Positions 14,391 to 22,963 of a stretch of DNA of 33,115 nt are shown piece after piece. Under the pieces are notes generated by a model. The model was given only the letters and a program-made list of their open reading frames with translations. It ran no database searches and had not been told where the DNA came from. The position numbers and the translations under genes are program-made. The stretch's first letter is position 1, and each line of letters begins with the position of its first letter. This stretch comes from CAZKEW01 sp964580435 (GTDB lineage Bacteria > Acidobacteriota > Aminicenantia > Aminicenantales > UBA8522), in NCBI GenBank assembly GCA_964580435.1, contig CAZOKP010000022.1, positions 1-33,115 on the forward strand. Reading direction: 5' to 3'.

Positions 14391-15293
14391 TTGAAATACC
14401 TTGTTCTCTTGATCTTCAGCCTCTGGACAAGCCTGACCTCGCCCCAGAATAGCGAAGGAGCCCAGGGCAACAAACTCAAAATTGTGGCCAGCATTTTCCC
14501 GCTGATGGAATTTGCCCAGGCTGTCGCCGGTGAAAGAGGAGACGTAAGCCTCCTCCTCCCGCCCGGGGCCGGCGTCCACACCTGGCAGCCGAGGGCCAGT
14601 GATATCACGCGTCTCGCTTCTGCGGACCTCTTCATATATATCGGAGCCGGGCTTGAGCCGTGGATCTCTGATCTCTTGAGAAGCGTTCCGTCGGCCCAAC
14701 TCAAAACCCTGGCAACGACAGATTTTTTGCCCTTAGAGAAGGAGAACGATGGCGCCAAGGGAGCCGTTGATCCTCATATCTGGCTGGATTTCGAGCTGGA
14801 CCGGATGATCGTCAGCCGCATCGCCGAGGTCCTCTCCGAAATGGATCCCGCCCACACCTCCTTCTATAGATCCGGCGCCGCTCGGTACAACGAAAAGCTG
14901 AACAAGCTCGATGACCAGTTCTTGCGAAACCTCGGCCAGTGCAGTCACAAAATCATCCTACTCGGAGGGCATGCGGCGTTTGGTTATCTAGTAAGAAGGT
15001 TCCATCTCCAGCAGGTTTCTCTCTACGGTTTGAGTCCCGACGCGGAGCCATCTCCAAGCCGGCTCATAGAAACGGTCAAGTGGGCCAAACAGCACAATAT
15101 CAAGGCTGTCTTTATGGAGGCGAATACCAGCGCCAAGATGGCCAAAGTTTTGGCTGGAGAAATTCACGCTGACCTTCTTGTCTTGAATCCGGGGGCCAAC
15201 CTCAATAAAAAAGAATGGGCCTCGAGCCTGACGTTTATTGATATCATGGAAGAAAACCTAAAGAATCTGAAGAGAGGTCTTCTCTGTGACTGA
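14391..15293 (+). CDS. znuA: Zinc/manganese ABC transporter substrate-binding protein
   Basis: The 300-residue protein has an N-terminal signal peptide (MKYLVLLIFSLWTSL, cleavage near residues 17-25) and the cluster A-I metal-binding fold. Likely metal ligands are H63 (GVHTWQP), H129 (DPHIWLD) and H194 (GGHAAFGYL). His at the third position favours zinc over manganese, where Glu is usual. The His-rich loop of many ZnuA proteins is absent; only a short acidic stretch (about residues 119-127) occupies that place. The TTG at 14391 is chosen because it begins the signal peptide directly; no ATG is available in frame. It starts 10 bases after galK and overlaps the ATPase gene by 8 bases. Confidence 0.9.
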   Translation: MKYLVLLIFSLWTSLTSPQNSEGAQGNKLKIVASIFPLMEFAQAVAGERGDVSLLLPPGAGVHTWQPRASDITRLASADLFIYIGAGLEPWISDLLRSVPSAQLKTLATTDFLPLEKENDGAKGAVDPHIWLDFELDRMIVSRIAEVLSEMDPAHTSFYRSGAARYNEKLNKLDDQFLRNLGQCSHKIILLGGHAAFGYLVRRFHLQQVSLYGLSPDAEPSPSRLIETVKWAKQHNIKAVFMEANTSAKMAKVLAGEIHADLLVLNPGANLNKKEWASSLTFIDIMEENLKNLKRGLLCD

Positions 15294-16038
15294 GGAAAAG
15301 GAGCTCGTCCGAGTCGAGGAAATCACCTTTGCCTACGACTCTGTTCCTGTCTTGGAAGAGGTTAGCTTCTCGATCAGTCAGGGCGATTTTCTGGCCATTT
15401 TGGGGCCGAATGGGTCTGGCAAGACGACGCTGATCAAAGTCATTCTCGGGCTCCTGAAACCCAGCCAAGGAAGAATCCTGATCATGGGCCAGCCGATCGA
15501 GGCTTTTCGGGAATGGTCCAAGATCGGCTACGTGCCGCAAAAAGCCACCCATTTCGACCCCTTTTTCCCCGCCTCGGTGAAAGAAGTCGTGGCCATGGCT
15601 TTCCAATCCCACAAGAAAAGGTCTGCGCAAAGAAAAAAGGACGAGGAGAAGGCCATTGAAGCAGCTCTCGAGAGCGTGGGCATGGAGGCTAATCGAAATC
15701 GGCCCATCGGAAGCCTTTCCGGCGGGCAGCAGCAACGTGTTTTTATCGCCCGCGCTATTATCAATTCTCCCGAGCTCCTTTTCCTGGATGAGCCGACAAC
15801 AGGTGTGGATGCCGCGACCCAAGAGCACTTCTATGAGATGCTGCATCTTCTGAATAAAGGCCAAAGGATCACAATCATCCTCGTGACCCATGACGTCGGC
15901 ATTGTCAATAAGCACGTCAGCAAAGTAGCCTGCCTCAATCAAAAACTCGTCTACCATGGGTCTCATGATGACTTTTGCCAGTCCGAAGCGTTCAAGGCCC
16001 TGGCGGGCGGGGGGCATCTCGTTTCACACACCCATTAA
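15286..16038 (+). CDS. znuC: Zinc-type ABC transporter ATP-binding protein
   Basis: The 250-residue ATPase has Walker A GPNGSGKTT (K46), Q-loop (GYVPQKATHF), signature LSGGQQQR, Walker B LLFLDEPTTGVD and the switch His in LVTHD. It drives import through the permease encoded next. The GTG at 15286 is preceded by GAGAGG and overlaps the end of the binding-protein gene by 8 bases, so translation is probably coupled. It belongs to the Zn/Mn/Fe (MZT) group by sequence style and context. Confidence 0.93.
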   Translation: MTEEKELVRVEEITFAYDSVPVLEEVSFSISQGDFLAILGPNGSGKTTLIKVILGLLKPSQGRILIMGQPIEAFREWSKIGYVPQKATHFDPFFPASVKEVVAMAFQSHKKRSAQRKKDEEKAIEAALESVGMEANRNRPIGSLSGGQQQRVFIARAIINSPELLFLDEPTTGVDAATQEHFYEMLHLLNKGQRITIILVTHDVGIVNKHVSKVACLNQKLVYHGSHDDFCQSEAFKALAGGGHLVSHTH

Positions 16039-16050
16039 CAAAGGAGCTTG

Positions 16051-16857
16051 ATGGAAGCGCTCTTCACCTATGGATTCCTGCAGAGGGCCCTCCTGGCCGG
16101 AGTCTTCGTGGCCATAGCTTGCGCCATCCTGGGCGTGTTCCTCCTTCTACGACGAGATGCTATGATCGGTCATGGCCTGGCCCATGTCACTTTCGGCGGA
16201 GTGGCTCTCGGGCTCTTCCTGAACATCCTCCCCCTCGGCACCGCACTTATCGTGGCCATCCTGGCCGCACTGGCGATCATGAGATTAAAAGAAAAGGCTG
16301 GCCTTCATGGAGACACGGCGATCGGCATTTTCAGCAGCGTGGGGATGGCCCTGGGCATCGCTTTGGCGACTCTGGCGGGGCGCTTTAACGTTGATCTGCT
16401 CAGCTATCTCTTTGGGGATATCCTGGCCATCGAGCCGCTGGAGGTTTGGCTCTCGATAGGCCTTGCCGGCGCCGTAGTCATCATAATCCTGCTGAATTAT
16501 CGCAAACTGATGTACCTGACATTCGACCGGGACGCGGCCAAAGCCTCTGGCGTCAAGACCCAACGTTTTGACATAATCTTGACAGTGCTGACGTCCGTCA
16601 CCGTTGTCCTGGGAATGAAGGTCGTTGGCATCCTCCTAGTCACAGCCCTTCTTGTCATTCCTGCTGCAGCCGGCTTGCAGCTTGCGGCGAGTTTCAAACA
16701 AGCGCTCTCCGTCTCCTGCGCGGTCGCCTTCATTTCGGTTCTGGTGGGACTTAGCGCAGCCTTTATTTTCGACCTCCCCGCCTCGGCCACGATAGTCCTC
16801 CTCGCTTTTGTCATCTTCGGGATTTTCTTTCTTTTGCGAAGAAAAAAATCCTTCTGA
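16051..16857 (+). CDS. znuB: Zinc-type ABC transporter permease
   Basis: The 268-residue membrane protein has about eight hydrophobic helices and the ABC-3 family pattern (RRDAMIGHGLAHVTFGGVALGL near the start, LLVTALLVIPAAAG later). It forms the channel for the metal delivered by the binding protein. The ATG at 16051 has AAGGAG at 16041-16046, a slightly short spacing; a TTG three bases earlier is possible. It closes the galK-znuACB unit and converges on the macrodomain gene, with only 9 bases between the two stop codons. Confidence 0.93.
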   Translation: MEALFTYGFLQRALLAGVFVAIACAILGVFLLLRRDAMIGHGLAHVTFGGVALGLFLNILPLGTALIVAILAALAIMRLKEKAGLHGDTAIGIFSSVGMALGIALATLAGRFNVDLLSYLFGDILAIEPLEVWLSIGLAGAVVIIILLNYRKLMYLTFDRDAAKASGVKTQRFDIILTVLTSVTVVLGMKVVGILLVTALLVIPAAAGLQLAASFKQALSVSCAVAFISVLVGLSAAFIFDLPASATIVLLAFVIFGIFFLLRRKKSF

Positions 16858-16866
16858 CGGGAAGTC

Positions 16867-17400
16867 TTACCCGGCCAGCTTCTCTAGGGTCTTCAGGAAG
16901 ATGGAATAGGCCTCTTGACCATACAGGCAAAAAAGAATCTCTTTGGGGAAATCGCTTTTTCTTAAAAAATCCATCGCCGCCCGAAGCATGATCTCGGCGC
17001 ATTTCTCTATTGGGAATCCAAAGATACCGGTGCTGATGGCGGGGAAGGCGATCGTCTCTATCTTTTTATCTTTAGCAATCCTCAGGCAGCTTAACGTGGC
17101 GCCGGCTAACTTCGCCTCCTCATTGCCTTCGCCGTTCACCGGACCGACCGCATGAATCACGTACTTGGCTTTGAGATTGCCGCCGCCTGTGATCACAGCC
17201 TGGCCCACGTTAATCGGGGCTAATTTATCGCATTCCTCTTGAATCGTCGGACCGCCGTATGTCCGGATGGCTCCGGCGACTCCTCCGCCAAGCTTTAGAT
17301 ATCTGTTGGCAGCGTTGACCACGGCTTCGCAATCCAGGAGGGCGATGTTGCCCTCGACAATCCTGATTTTTTTCCCGTCGATAACAAGCGGGTCGTTCAT
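16867..17400 (-). CDS. Macrodomain protein (ADP-ribose binding or hydrolase)
   Basis: The 177-residue product is a single macrodomain. It has the substrate-binding VNAAN block, the glycine-rich loop LGGGVAGAI and the second loop STGIFGFP. Such proteins bind ADP-ribose and many remove it from proteins or from O-acetyl-ADP-ribose. The GGGVAGAI form is nearer the AF1521-like group than classic MacroD (GGGGVDGAI), so the exact activity is uncertain. An extended -10 box lies 7 bases before the ATG, predicting a leaderless mRNA. No ADP-ribosyltransferase or sirtuin gene is seen next to it. Confidence 0.92.
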   Translation of the reverse strand: MNDPLVIDGKKIRIVEGNIALLDCEAVVNAANRYLKLGGGVAGAIRTYGGPTIQEECDKLAPINVGQAVITGGGNLKAKYVIHAVGPVNGEGNEEAKLAGATLSCLRIAKDKKIETIAFPAISTGIFGFPIEKCAEIMLRAAMDFLRKSDFPKEILFCLYGQEAYSIFLKTLEKLAG

Positions 17401-17407
17401 TCAGTTT

Positions 17408-17416
17408 ATTATAGCA
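17408..17416 (-). promoter_or_regulatory. Extended -10 promoter of the macrodomain gene, leaderless
   Basis: The minus strand reads TGCTATAAT, a perfect TATAAT with the TGn extension, ending 7 bases before the ATG at 17400. Transcription would begin at or within a base or two of the start codon. The -35 region is weak, as expected for an extended -10 promoter. Confidence 0.6.
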
Positions 17417-17497
17417 CAGGCGGGCTAAGGCGCCGAAACACTTGCGGGCCTGCGAAGAGCAGGCCAAATTCCGTGCGAGCTAAAGGCTTCTCGTTCT

Positions 17498-18232
17498 TCA
17501 GTTGTTGCTGTAAACGGCCACTCTGTTCTTGCCCTCTTTTTTTGCCTGATAGAGGGCCATATCGGCAAGAGTAATCAATTCATCTCCGCTCTGACTGTAT
17601 TCCGGAAAAGTGCTGATGCCGACGCTTATGGTGAACTGGACATCCTCTTTGCGGGAATCGATCCGGAAAGGATAAAGAGAGAGTCTTTTCCGGAGCCGTT
17701 CGGCAACAGCCTGGGCTTCTTCCCGGGTTGTCTCGGGAAGGATAATCAAAAACTCTTCTCCTCCATAGCGAGCGGCGATATCCGAAGGTCTGATGGTCTC
17801 CAGGATCAGCTGGCTGAAGTACCTCAGCAGATGATCTCCGGCCGTATGTCCGTAGCGGTCGTTGAGGGCCTTGAAGTTATCCAAATCGATCATGAGCAGG
17901 CTCAAAAGATGGTTGTACCTTTTCGAGCGATAGATCTCCTCTTCCAGCCGCTGCCGGATATACATCTGATTGAACAGACCGGTAAGAGCTTCCCTGATGA
18001 TTAACGAAGCCATCTTTTCAGTCAGGGCGAGACCGCTCAAGCAGATCAGAAGAATGATGACCGTGCCCAGGGTCAGGATGGAACGGTTGATCGGCCGAAA
18101 TCCTATCCTTTCCCAATATTGTGGGATAAAATCGGCCAGAGATGAGTAGACGAGGTAAGCGACAGTGATAACGATTACGGCCCATAACCTATTTCTCAGG
18201 CCTCTTGAATCCACGGAAATCCGCGATTTCAC
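17498..18232 (-). CDS. Membrane-anchored diguanylate cyclase (GGDEF)
   Basis: The 244-residue protein has two membrane helices (about 16-36 and 51-71) followed by a GGDEF domain (about 78-244). The active-site loop is intact (GGEEF at 157-161) with the metal-binding D116, and an inhibitory I-site RxxD (R148-D151) lies five residues before it. It should make cyclic di-GMP from two GTP and be subject to product inhibition. The short segment between the helices is too small for a known sensor domain. There is no EAL or HD-GYP partner in the window. It is monocistronic by position. Confidence 0.93.
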   Translation of the reverse strand: MKSRISVDSRGLRNRLWAVIVITVAYLVYSSLADFIPQYWERIGFRPINRSILTLGTVIILLICLSGLALTEKMASLIIREALTGLFNQMYIRQRLEEEIYRSKRYNHLLSLLMIDLDNFKALNDRYGHTAGDHLLRYFSQLILETIRPSDIAARYGGEEFLIILPETTREEAQAVAERLRKRLSLYPFRIDSRKEDVQFTISVGISTFPEYSQSGDELITLADMALYQAKKEGKNRVAVYSNN

Positions 18233-18324
18233 CTAAACCTTCCTTTCTCCACATCTATAATGTTAGAGTCTCTATGCCCTGGCAATAACCGAAGCGGGTG
18301 AAATAAAGGGTGATTTTTGTCAAT

Positions 18325-18364
18325 CTTCCCTCACCCCAAAAGGGGATTTTTGGGGGTGAGGAAG
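18325..18364 (-). terminator. Large GC-rich hairpin downstream of the FTCD gene
   Basis: CTTCCCTCACCCC (18325-18337) pairs with GGGGTGAGGAAG (18353-18364) with one bulged base, forming a 12-pair stem. It lies 17 bases after the minus-strand stop of the formiminotransferase gene. No long T-run follows directly on the minus strand, so it could be a terminator, an mRNA 3'-end stabiliser or one copy of a dispersed palindrome. Confidence 0.5.
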
Positions 18365-18381
18365 AGTGAAGATATTGATGT

Positions 18382-20058
18382 CTAAGCCTTGTCCAACTCC
18401 TCGTTGATGAGCCGCCTGATCTCTCCGCGGAGTTCCGTCGTTTTTTTCTCGAGTGCCTCCGCCTTCTTTTTGATGTCCTTTTTGAAAGCATCGTCCTTGA
18501 TGCCGAGAAGGTTGATCTTGACATTGTCAGAGGCGCCCTGTGCCGCTGCCTCGGCGGTGACCCCAGCCACGCCCGCATCGCTCAGAGAATTCTTGTTTCC
18601 TTTTGTCGCCACAATCTTGGCCAATTCCAAAAGGAGGATGCTCTTTTCCAGCACGGCCAAGGGCACGAGGGTCGCCTCCTTGAAGGCCTTCTCGACGGCG
18701 GCCTCTTTTTCCTTAGCCTGGTCTTCGGTCGCCCTGGGCAATTTGAAAGCTTCCATGACCTTGTTAAAAGCCCGGGTGTCCTCGTCCACTGCTCTCAACA
18801 GATCATCTTTGAGAGCCTGGGCTTCAACGGCCGTCTCTTTCATCTCCTGCTCGACTCCCTCGTAGCCTTTTTTCCCGACGGTCAGATTGGCCACCATCGC
18901 TGAGAGAGCGGCAGAAAGAGCAGCGCATAGGGCCGCTGCGCTTCCCCCGCCAGGAGTGGGAGAGTCCATAGAGAGCTCATTAGCAAACTCCCGGAGACTG
19001 AGCCGGAGGAGAGACCCGGACGGTTCCTTGAACTGATACTCAATAATCTTCTTTTCCGGATCAAAGGGGGTGACATCGTTCAGGCCGAGAGAGAGGACTG
19101 CCATCCGAATGAGTTCTTCCTCGGGAACGCCCGGACTCTTGCCCTGCTTGGCCAAGTAATGCCTCCCGGCCAAAAGAAGAGCTTCTTTGGGGATCAATCC
19201 GACCAACTCGCTTCCGGTGACACGGAGTCCGAGTTTTTCGGCCTCCTTGACCGTCTCATCGAAAACGACATGGGGCGGGGTGATCTTGTAGTTCGTAAAA
19301 TTTATGGAAATCTGAGCCACTCCATAGTCCTCAATATACCAGCCGACCGCTTTCAAGTGCTTGAATCTCCCGGGCAGCATGACCGTTTTCCCTTCCGCGT
19401 CCCTGACGATGTTTCCTTCGCTGTCTCTCTTGGCTCGCCCGCTTTCTCGCAGCTGAAGAGCGACCTCGTGCGCCAGCCTCATGTCTCTCGTATTCAAATT
19501 GATATTGTAAGCAATCAAAAACTCTCGCGCGCCAATAACCGTAGCCCCCGACTGGGGATTAAAAACCGGCTCGCCGTAGTCTGGAGCCCAAACCGGGTCC
19601 TTGAGCTTCTCCGGTAGCCCCTCATACTCTCCCGCTCGAATATTGGCCAAGTTCTTTCTTTCTTCCTTTTGAGCCGCCTCCTCATAAAGATAAACAGGGA
19701 TGCGGAGCTCCTCGGCCACCCTTTGGCCAACCTCGTGGGCGAGTCTTACGCAGTCTTCCATTGTGACTCCGGAGACTGGAACGAACGGGCAGACGTCTGT
19801 CGCGCCGATGCGGCTGTGGGCGCCCTTGTGCTTGGTCATATCGATGAGCTCCGCCGCCTTGCGGATGGCTCTGAAAGCCGCTTCCTTGACTCCTTCGGGC
19901 GAGCCGATAAAGGTCACGACCGTGCGGTTGGTCGATTCTCCCGGGTCCACATCAAGGAGTTTGACTTCCGGGGTTCGCTCGATCTCTTGAGTGATGGCTT
20001 CGATTTTTTCTCTGTCTCTGCCTTCGCTGAAGTTCGGCACGCATTCGACGATTTTCAT
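18382..20058 (-). CDS. ftcD: Bifunctional formiminotransferase-cyclodeaminase
   Basis: The 558-residue protein carries an N-terminal formiminotransferase (about 1-330; VPNFSEG start, catalytic H81 in GAHSRIGATDVCPF) and a C-terminal cyclodeaminase (about 355-558; DSPTPGGGSAAA). It moves the formimino group from formiminoglutamate, a histidine-degradation intermediate, to tetrahydrofolate and then releases ammonia to give methenyl-tetrahydrofolate. The length is close to the animal enzyme (about 541). A small insertion around residues 215-230 (KRDSEGNIVRDAEG) is seen. No hut genes are nearby. Its ATG overlaps the upstream M16 stop as ATGA, so translation is coupled to it. Confidence 0.94.
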   Translation of the reverse strand: MKIVECVPNFSEGRDREKIEAITQEIERTPEVKLLDVDPGESTNRTVVTFIGSPEGVKEAAFRAIRKAAELIDMTKHKGAHSRIGATDVCPFVPVSGVTMEDCVRLAHEVGQRVAEELRIPVYLYEEAAQKEERKNLANIRAGEYEGLPEKLKDPVWAPDYGEPVFNPQSGATVIGAREFLIAYNINLNTRDMRLAHEVALQLRESGRAKRDSEGNIVRDAEGKTVMLPGRFKHLKAVGWYIEDYGVAQISINFTNYKITPPHVVFDETVKEAEKLGLRVTGSELVGLIPKEALLLAGRHYLAKQGKSPGVPEEELIRMAVLSLGLNDVTPFDPEKKIIEYQFKEPSGSLLRLSLREFANELSMDSPTPGGGSAAALCAALSAALSAMVANLTVGKKGYEGVEQEMKETAVEAQALKDDLLRAVDEDTRAFNKVMEAFKLPRATEDQAKEKEAAVEKAFKEATLVPLAVLEKSILLLELAKIVATKGNKNSLSDAGVAGVTAEAAAQGASDNVKINLLGIKDDAFKKDIKKKAEALEKKTTELRGEIRRLINEELDKA

Positions 20059-21494
20059 TCTTCTACTCCTTTAGTGATGGTATATTGATGGACACCTTTG
20101 ATATCATAAATCTCTATTTTCTTAAACTCCCCGAGATGATTGGAAAGTACGCTCCTGTTTCCGACGAGGACCACCACGGGCTTGGGAAGAAGGCACTTTT
20201 CAGCCACTTGGAAGACCCTGTTGGAATCGACCAGCATGATGTTTTCATAGAATTCGTTCCAGTGTTCCTCTCCCAGAGACATGGCCACCATCTCAGAAAG
20301 TTTTCGGGAAAAATTGTCCACCCTGTTGAGCTGCAGGGGAAAATTCCCGATCAAATAAGATTTGGCCTGCTCAACTTCGGACGTGGGGGTTTTTTCCTTG
20401 GTCATGCGGTCAAGTTCCCCAAGAATATCCTGGACGGAAGCGAAACAGGTTGCCGGGGTAACCTTTGCCCGGACAAAATAAACACCACAACTTCGGAAAA
20501 GCTCCATTTCGCTGAAGGCGTAATAGGCATATTCTTTCGACTCTCTGAGGTTCATAAAAAGCCGGCTGTTAGGTGTTCCGCCCAGGACCTGGTTGAGGAC
20601 AGAAAACGGGAAAAAGTCGGGGTCCCCATAGGGAAAAATTACATTTCCCAGGATAACCGTGGGGTCTTTGGCCTGCGGGAGTTCGATAAAGCAAACCATC
20701 TCTTCGTTATTGGGTGCGGGGGGAGGAAGATAGGTCCGGTCAACCTCTTTTCCCTGCCAAGCGCTGAGATAATGGCTGACTTTTCGGGAAGCGATCCCGA
20801 GATTGAGATTGCCGGTCACGACGAGGACGGAGTTATTCGGCCGATAGAACTGTTGATAAAAACCAAGGATATCTTTCCTGGAGATGTTCTTGAGGACATC
20901 TTCGTTGTAAAGGGACCTCTCGTAGGGATGATCTTTAAAGAGGATCCGCAGAAGCTGTCGCCGGCCCACAAACTCCGGATCTCGCTGTTTCTGAAGAAGG
21001 CTATAATACTCGATTCTCCTGAGATTGAGAATCTCCTTGTCGGCAAAGCCCGGCTGGAGGATCATCCGGCCTAAAATCTCCAGGGCTTGATCCAAATTCT
21101 CATCCAAAAACATAAAAGAAAAGCGCGAATAATCCAGAGAGGCGGTGGCGGAAAAGTCCCCCCCGATGGATTCAATCTTCTCTTCTATCTCCGAAACGGA
21201 ACTCAGAAGCGTGCCGCGGCCAAGCATCTTGGCCGTCAAAGTGGCCAAACCTGGCAAGCTGCGGGGAGAAGAGCTCTCTCCAGCCAGGACGATAAGCTCA
21301 AGGCTGATAAAAGGAAGATTTTTTTGGTAGGCGACCGCCAGGGTGAGTCCGTTGTTGAGGCGGACTGACTCGATCGCAGGAAGCTGAAGGGGCTGCAGAG
21401 GTTCCGGAAAAGGCGGGGATTTTCTGAATCTTTCCTGGGGGAGGGCCAGGGCCTGCAGGAAGACCAGTCCGCAGAGCAGGATTATCTTCTTCAT
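20055..21494 (-). CDS. M16-family protein, non-catalytic subunit type
   Basis: The 479-residue protein starts with a signal peptide (MKKIILLCGLVFLQALALPQ) and has the paired M16 domains. At the zinc motif position GLAHLLEHML it reads GLATLTAKML, so T85, A88 and K89 replace the His, Glu and His of HxxEH; it cannot bind zinc in the normal way. The C-terminal substrate motif (SRLFMNLRESKEYAYY) with Arg and Tyr is kept, as in the partner subunits of heterodimeric M16 proteases. It overlaps the next gene and the previous one by 4 bases each. It should be exported to the periplasm. Confidence 0.92.
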   Translation of the reverse strand: MKKIILLCGLVFLQALALPQERFRKSPPFPEPLQPLQLPAIESVRLNNGLTLAVAYQKNLPFISLELIVLAGESSSPRSLPGLATLTAKMLGRGTLLSSVSEIEEKIESIGGDFSATASLDYSRFSFMFLDENLDQALEILGRMILQPGFADKEILNLRRIEYYSLLQKQRDPEFVGRRQLLRILFKDHPYERSLYNEDVLKNISRKDILGFYQQFYRPNNSVLVVTGNLNLGIASRKVSHYLSAWQGKEVDRTYLPPPAPNNEEMVCFIELPQAKDPTVILGNVIFPYGDPDFFPFSVLNQVLGGTPNSRLFMNLRESKEYAYYAFSEMELFRSCGVYFVRAKVTPATCFASVQDILGELDRMTKEKTPTSEVEQAKSYLIGNFPLQLNRVDNFSRKLSEMVAMSLGEEHWNEFYENIMLVDSNRVFQVAEKCLLPKPVVVLVGNRSVLSNHLGEFKKIEIYDIKGVHQYTITKGVEE

Positions 21495-22849
21495 CTTGCT
21501 TTCACGTTGAGCAGGACGCTGTTTTCCGGGATGATATAGCGGTTGATCATTCCGATCACCTGAAGCGGCGTGACTCCGAGATATTTGCCCAGCTCCTGGG
21601 GCGCATTTTCTAAGCTCACTGGCGAAAACGACGTTTCGACCAAGAACATGGCCCTGTCCTGGGGATTGGCAAAGCGACTGAGATAGTCCTTTTTGAACAT
21701 CTTTTTGGCCCGCTGAAGCTCGTCTGCGGGCACATAGCTGGTCCTCAATTTGGAGATCTCTGAAAAAATGGCCTTTTGGCAGAGGTCCGCCAGCGGGGTG
21801 CTATTGTTCATGATAAAGACTTTAAAGGCAGCGCTGTCTTTCCGCTTTTCAATACCTCCACTCAAATGCAGGGCCAGGTTGTCTTTCTGGACCAGCCTTC
21901 TGTAAAGCCGGGAACTCTTTCCCTTGAGGAGGATATAATCGATGATCACCAGAGTATAAAATTCCGGCGAATAGGGAGGGGCAATTCGATAACCGAGGTG
22001 AAACGCGGGCCCCGGAGCGAGAGATTCTTGGAAGACCTCGACCACCTGTTTCCTTTCCCGGGGTCTGGGAGAAAGGGAAGGAGGGACGTCCTTTCCCTGG
22101 GGCATCGTTCCAAAATATCTCTCGACGAGTTCCTTGGCCGTGGTCAGGTCGAATTTTCCGACAATGGAAAGCACGGCGTTGTTGGGAACATAGAAGGTCG
22201 AATAAAAATTCTTCACATCCTCCAAAGTCAGATTCCCGATGTCTTCCTCGCTTCCCAAAATGGGATGACTGTGGGGAAAGTCGGAATACAGGAGTCGGTC
22301 AAAAACCAGCGAGCTCTCAAAATAGGGTTCGTCAACTTTCCGCTGGACGATCTCATCGAGAAGGGCCTGTTTTAACCTTTGCACTTTTGCTGAATCGATG
22401 TCCAGGGCCTTCATCCGGTCGGACTCGAGCCAGAGGACCAGGGCCAGTTGGTTCGAGGGCACCGTCTCATAAAAGAAGGTGATGTCCTCAGTTGTGGAGG
22501 CGTTCGGTGTTCCTCCGATCCTATTGACATAGCTGATGTGCTGCATCGGGCCGATGTTCAGCGAACCCATGAACATCATATTTTCGAGGAGATAGGCCAG
22601 GCCGGTCTTGCCCGGCTGCTCATTGATGGAGCCGACATGATAGGCCATGACCACGGAGACAATGGGAAGAGAGTCATCTTCGGAAAGGATCACCTTCAGC
22701 CCATTGTCGAGCTGATATTGAGTGAAAGAAAAAGGGAATGCGGCTTGTTCTTCGGGCAAGGCGGAGAGGCCGACCGGGACAAGAAGAACAAGAATCCAGA
22801 CCCCTATGAATCGCTTCGGCATCTCTCTATTCGGTTTTCTTGGCGGCAT
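21491..22849 (-). CDS. M16-family protein with degenerate zinc motif
   Basis: The product is about 452 residues, with a signal peptide (hydrophobic core VWILVLLVPVGLSA) and two M16 domains. This is the subunit that normally carries HxxEH, but the motif reads YLLEN (Y86, E89, N90): both His ligands are replaced while the Glu is kept. The surrounding sequence (KTGLAYLLENMMFMGS) and the later LLDEIVQRKVDEPYF block are otherwise well preserved. It overlaps the second M16 gene by ATGA, so the two are probably made as a pair. The start is uncertain: ATG 22849 is chosen; ATG 22822 or GTG 22870 are possible and none has a good ribosome site. Confidence 0.88.
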   Translation of the reverse strand: MPPRKPNREMPKRFIGVWILVLLVPVGLSALPEEQAAFPFSFTQYQLDNGLKVILSEDDSLPIVSVVMAYHVGSINEQPGKTGLAYLLENMMFMGSLNIGPMQHISYVNRIGGTPNASTTEDITFFYETVPSNQLALVLWLESDRMKALDIDSAKVQRLKQALLDEIVQRKVDEPYFESSLVFDRLLYSDFPHSHPILGSEEDIGNLTLEDVKNFYSTFYVPNNAVLSIVGKFDLTTAKELVERYFGTMPQGKDVPPSLSPRPRERKQVVEVFQESLAPGPAFHLGYRIAPPYSPEFYTLVIIDYILLKGKSSRLYRRLVQKDNLALHLSGGIEKRKDSAAFKVFIMNNSTPLADLCQKAIFSEISKLRTSYVPADELQRAKKMFKKDYLSRFANPQDRAMFLVETSFSPVSLENAPQELGKYLGVTPLQVIGMINRYIIPENSVLLNVKAR

Positions 22850-22936
22850 CCCTATAAATATCATATTCACGCCACAAAATCCAATGAACGGGCGGGGACC
22901 GTAATGTCGCCAAACCCGTTTTTCTGCACTTAGCCG

Positions 22937-22963
22937 TTGAATAAAATGCCCTTATGTTATAAT
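22937..22963 (+). promoter_or_regulatory. Predicted promoter of metK
   Basis: A perfect TATAAT (22958-22963) has the TGn extension (TGTTATAAT) and lies 15 bases after TTGAAT (22937-22942). The expected leader is about 37 bases and includes an AAAGGAG ribosome site. That is too short for a SAM riboswitch, and none is recognisable. Confidence 0.6.

Noticed and set aside
20085..21074. Plus-strand open frame of 329 codons opposite the second M16 gene
   Set aside because: Antisense shadow of a well-supported M16 gene; no recognisable domain and no ribosome site.
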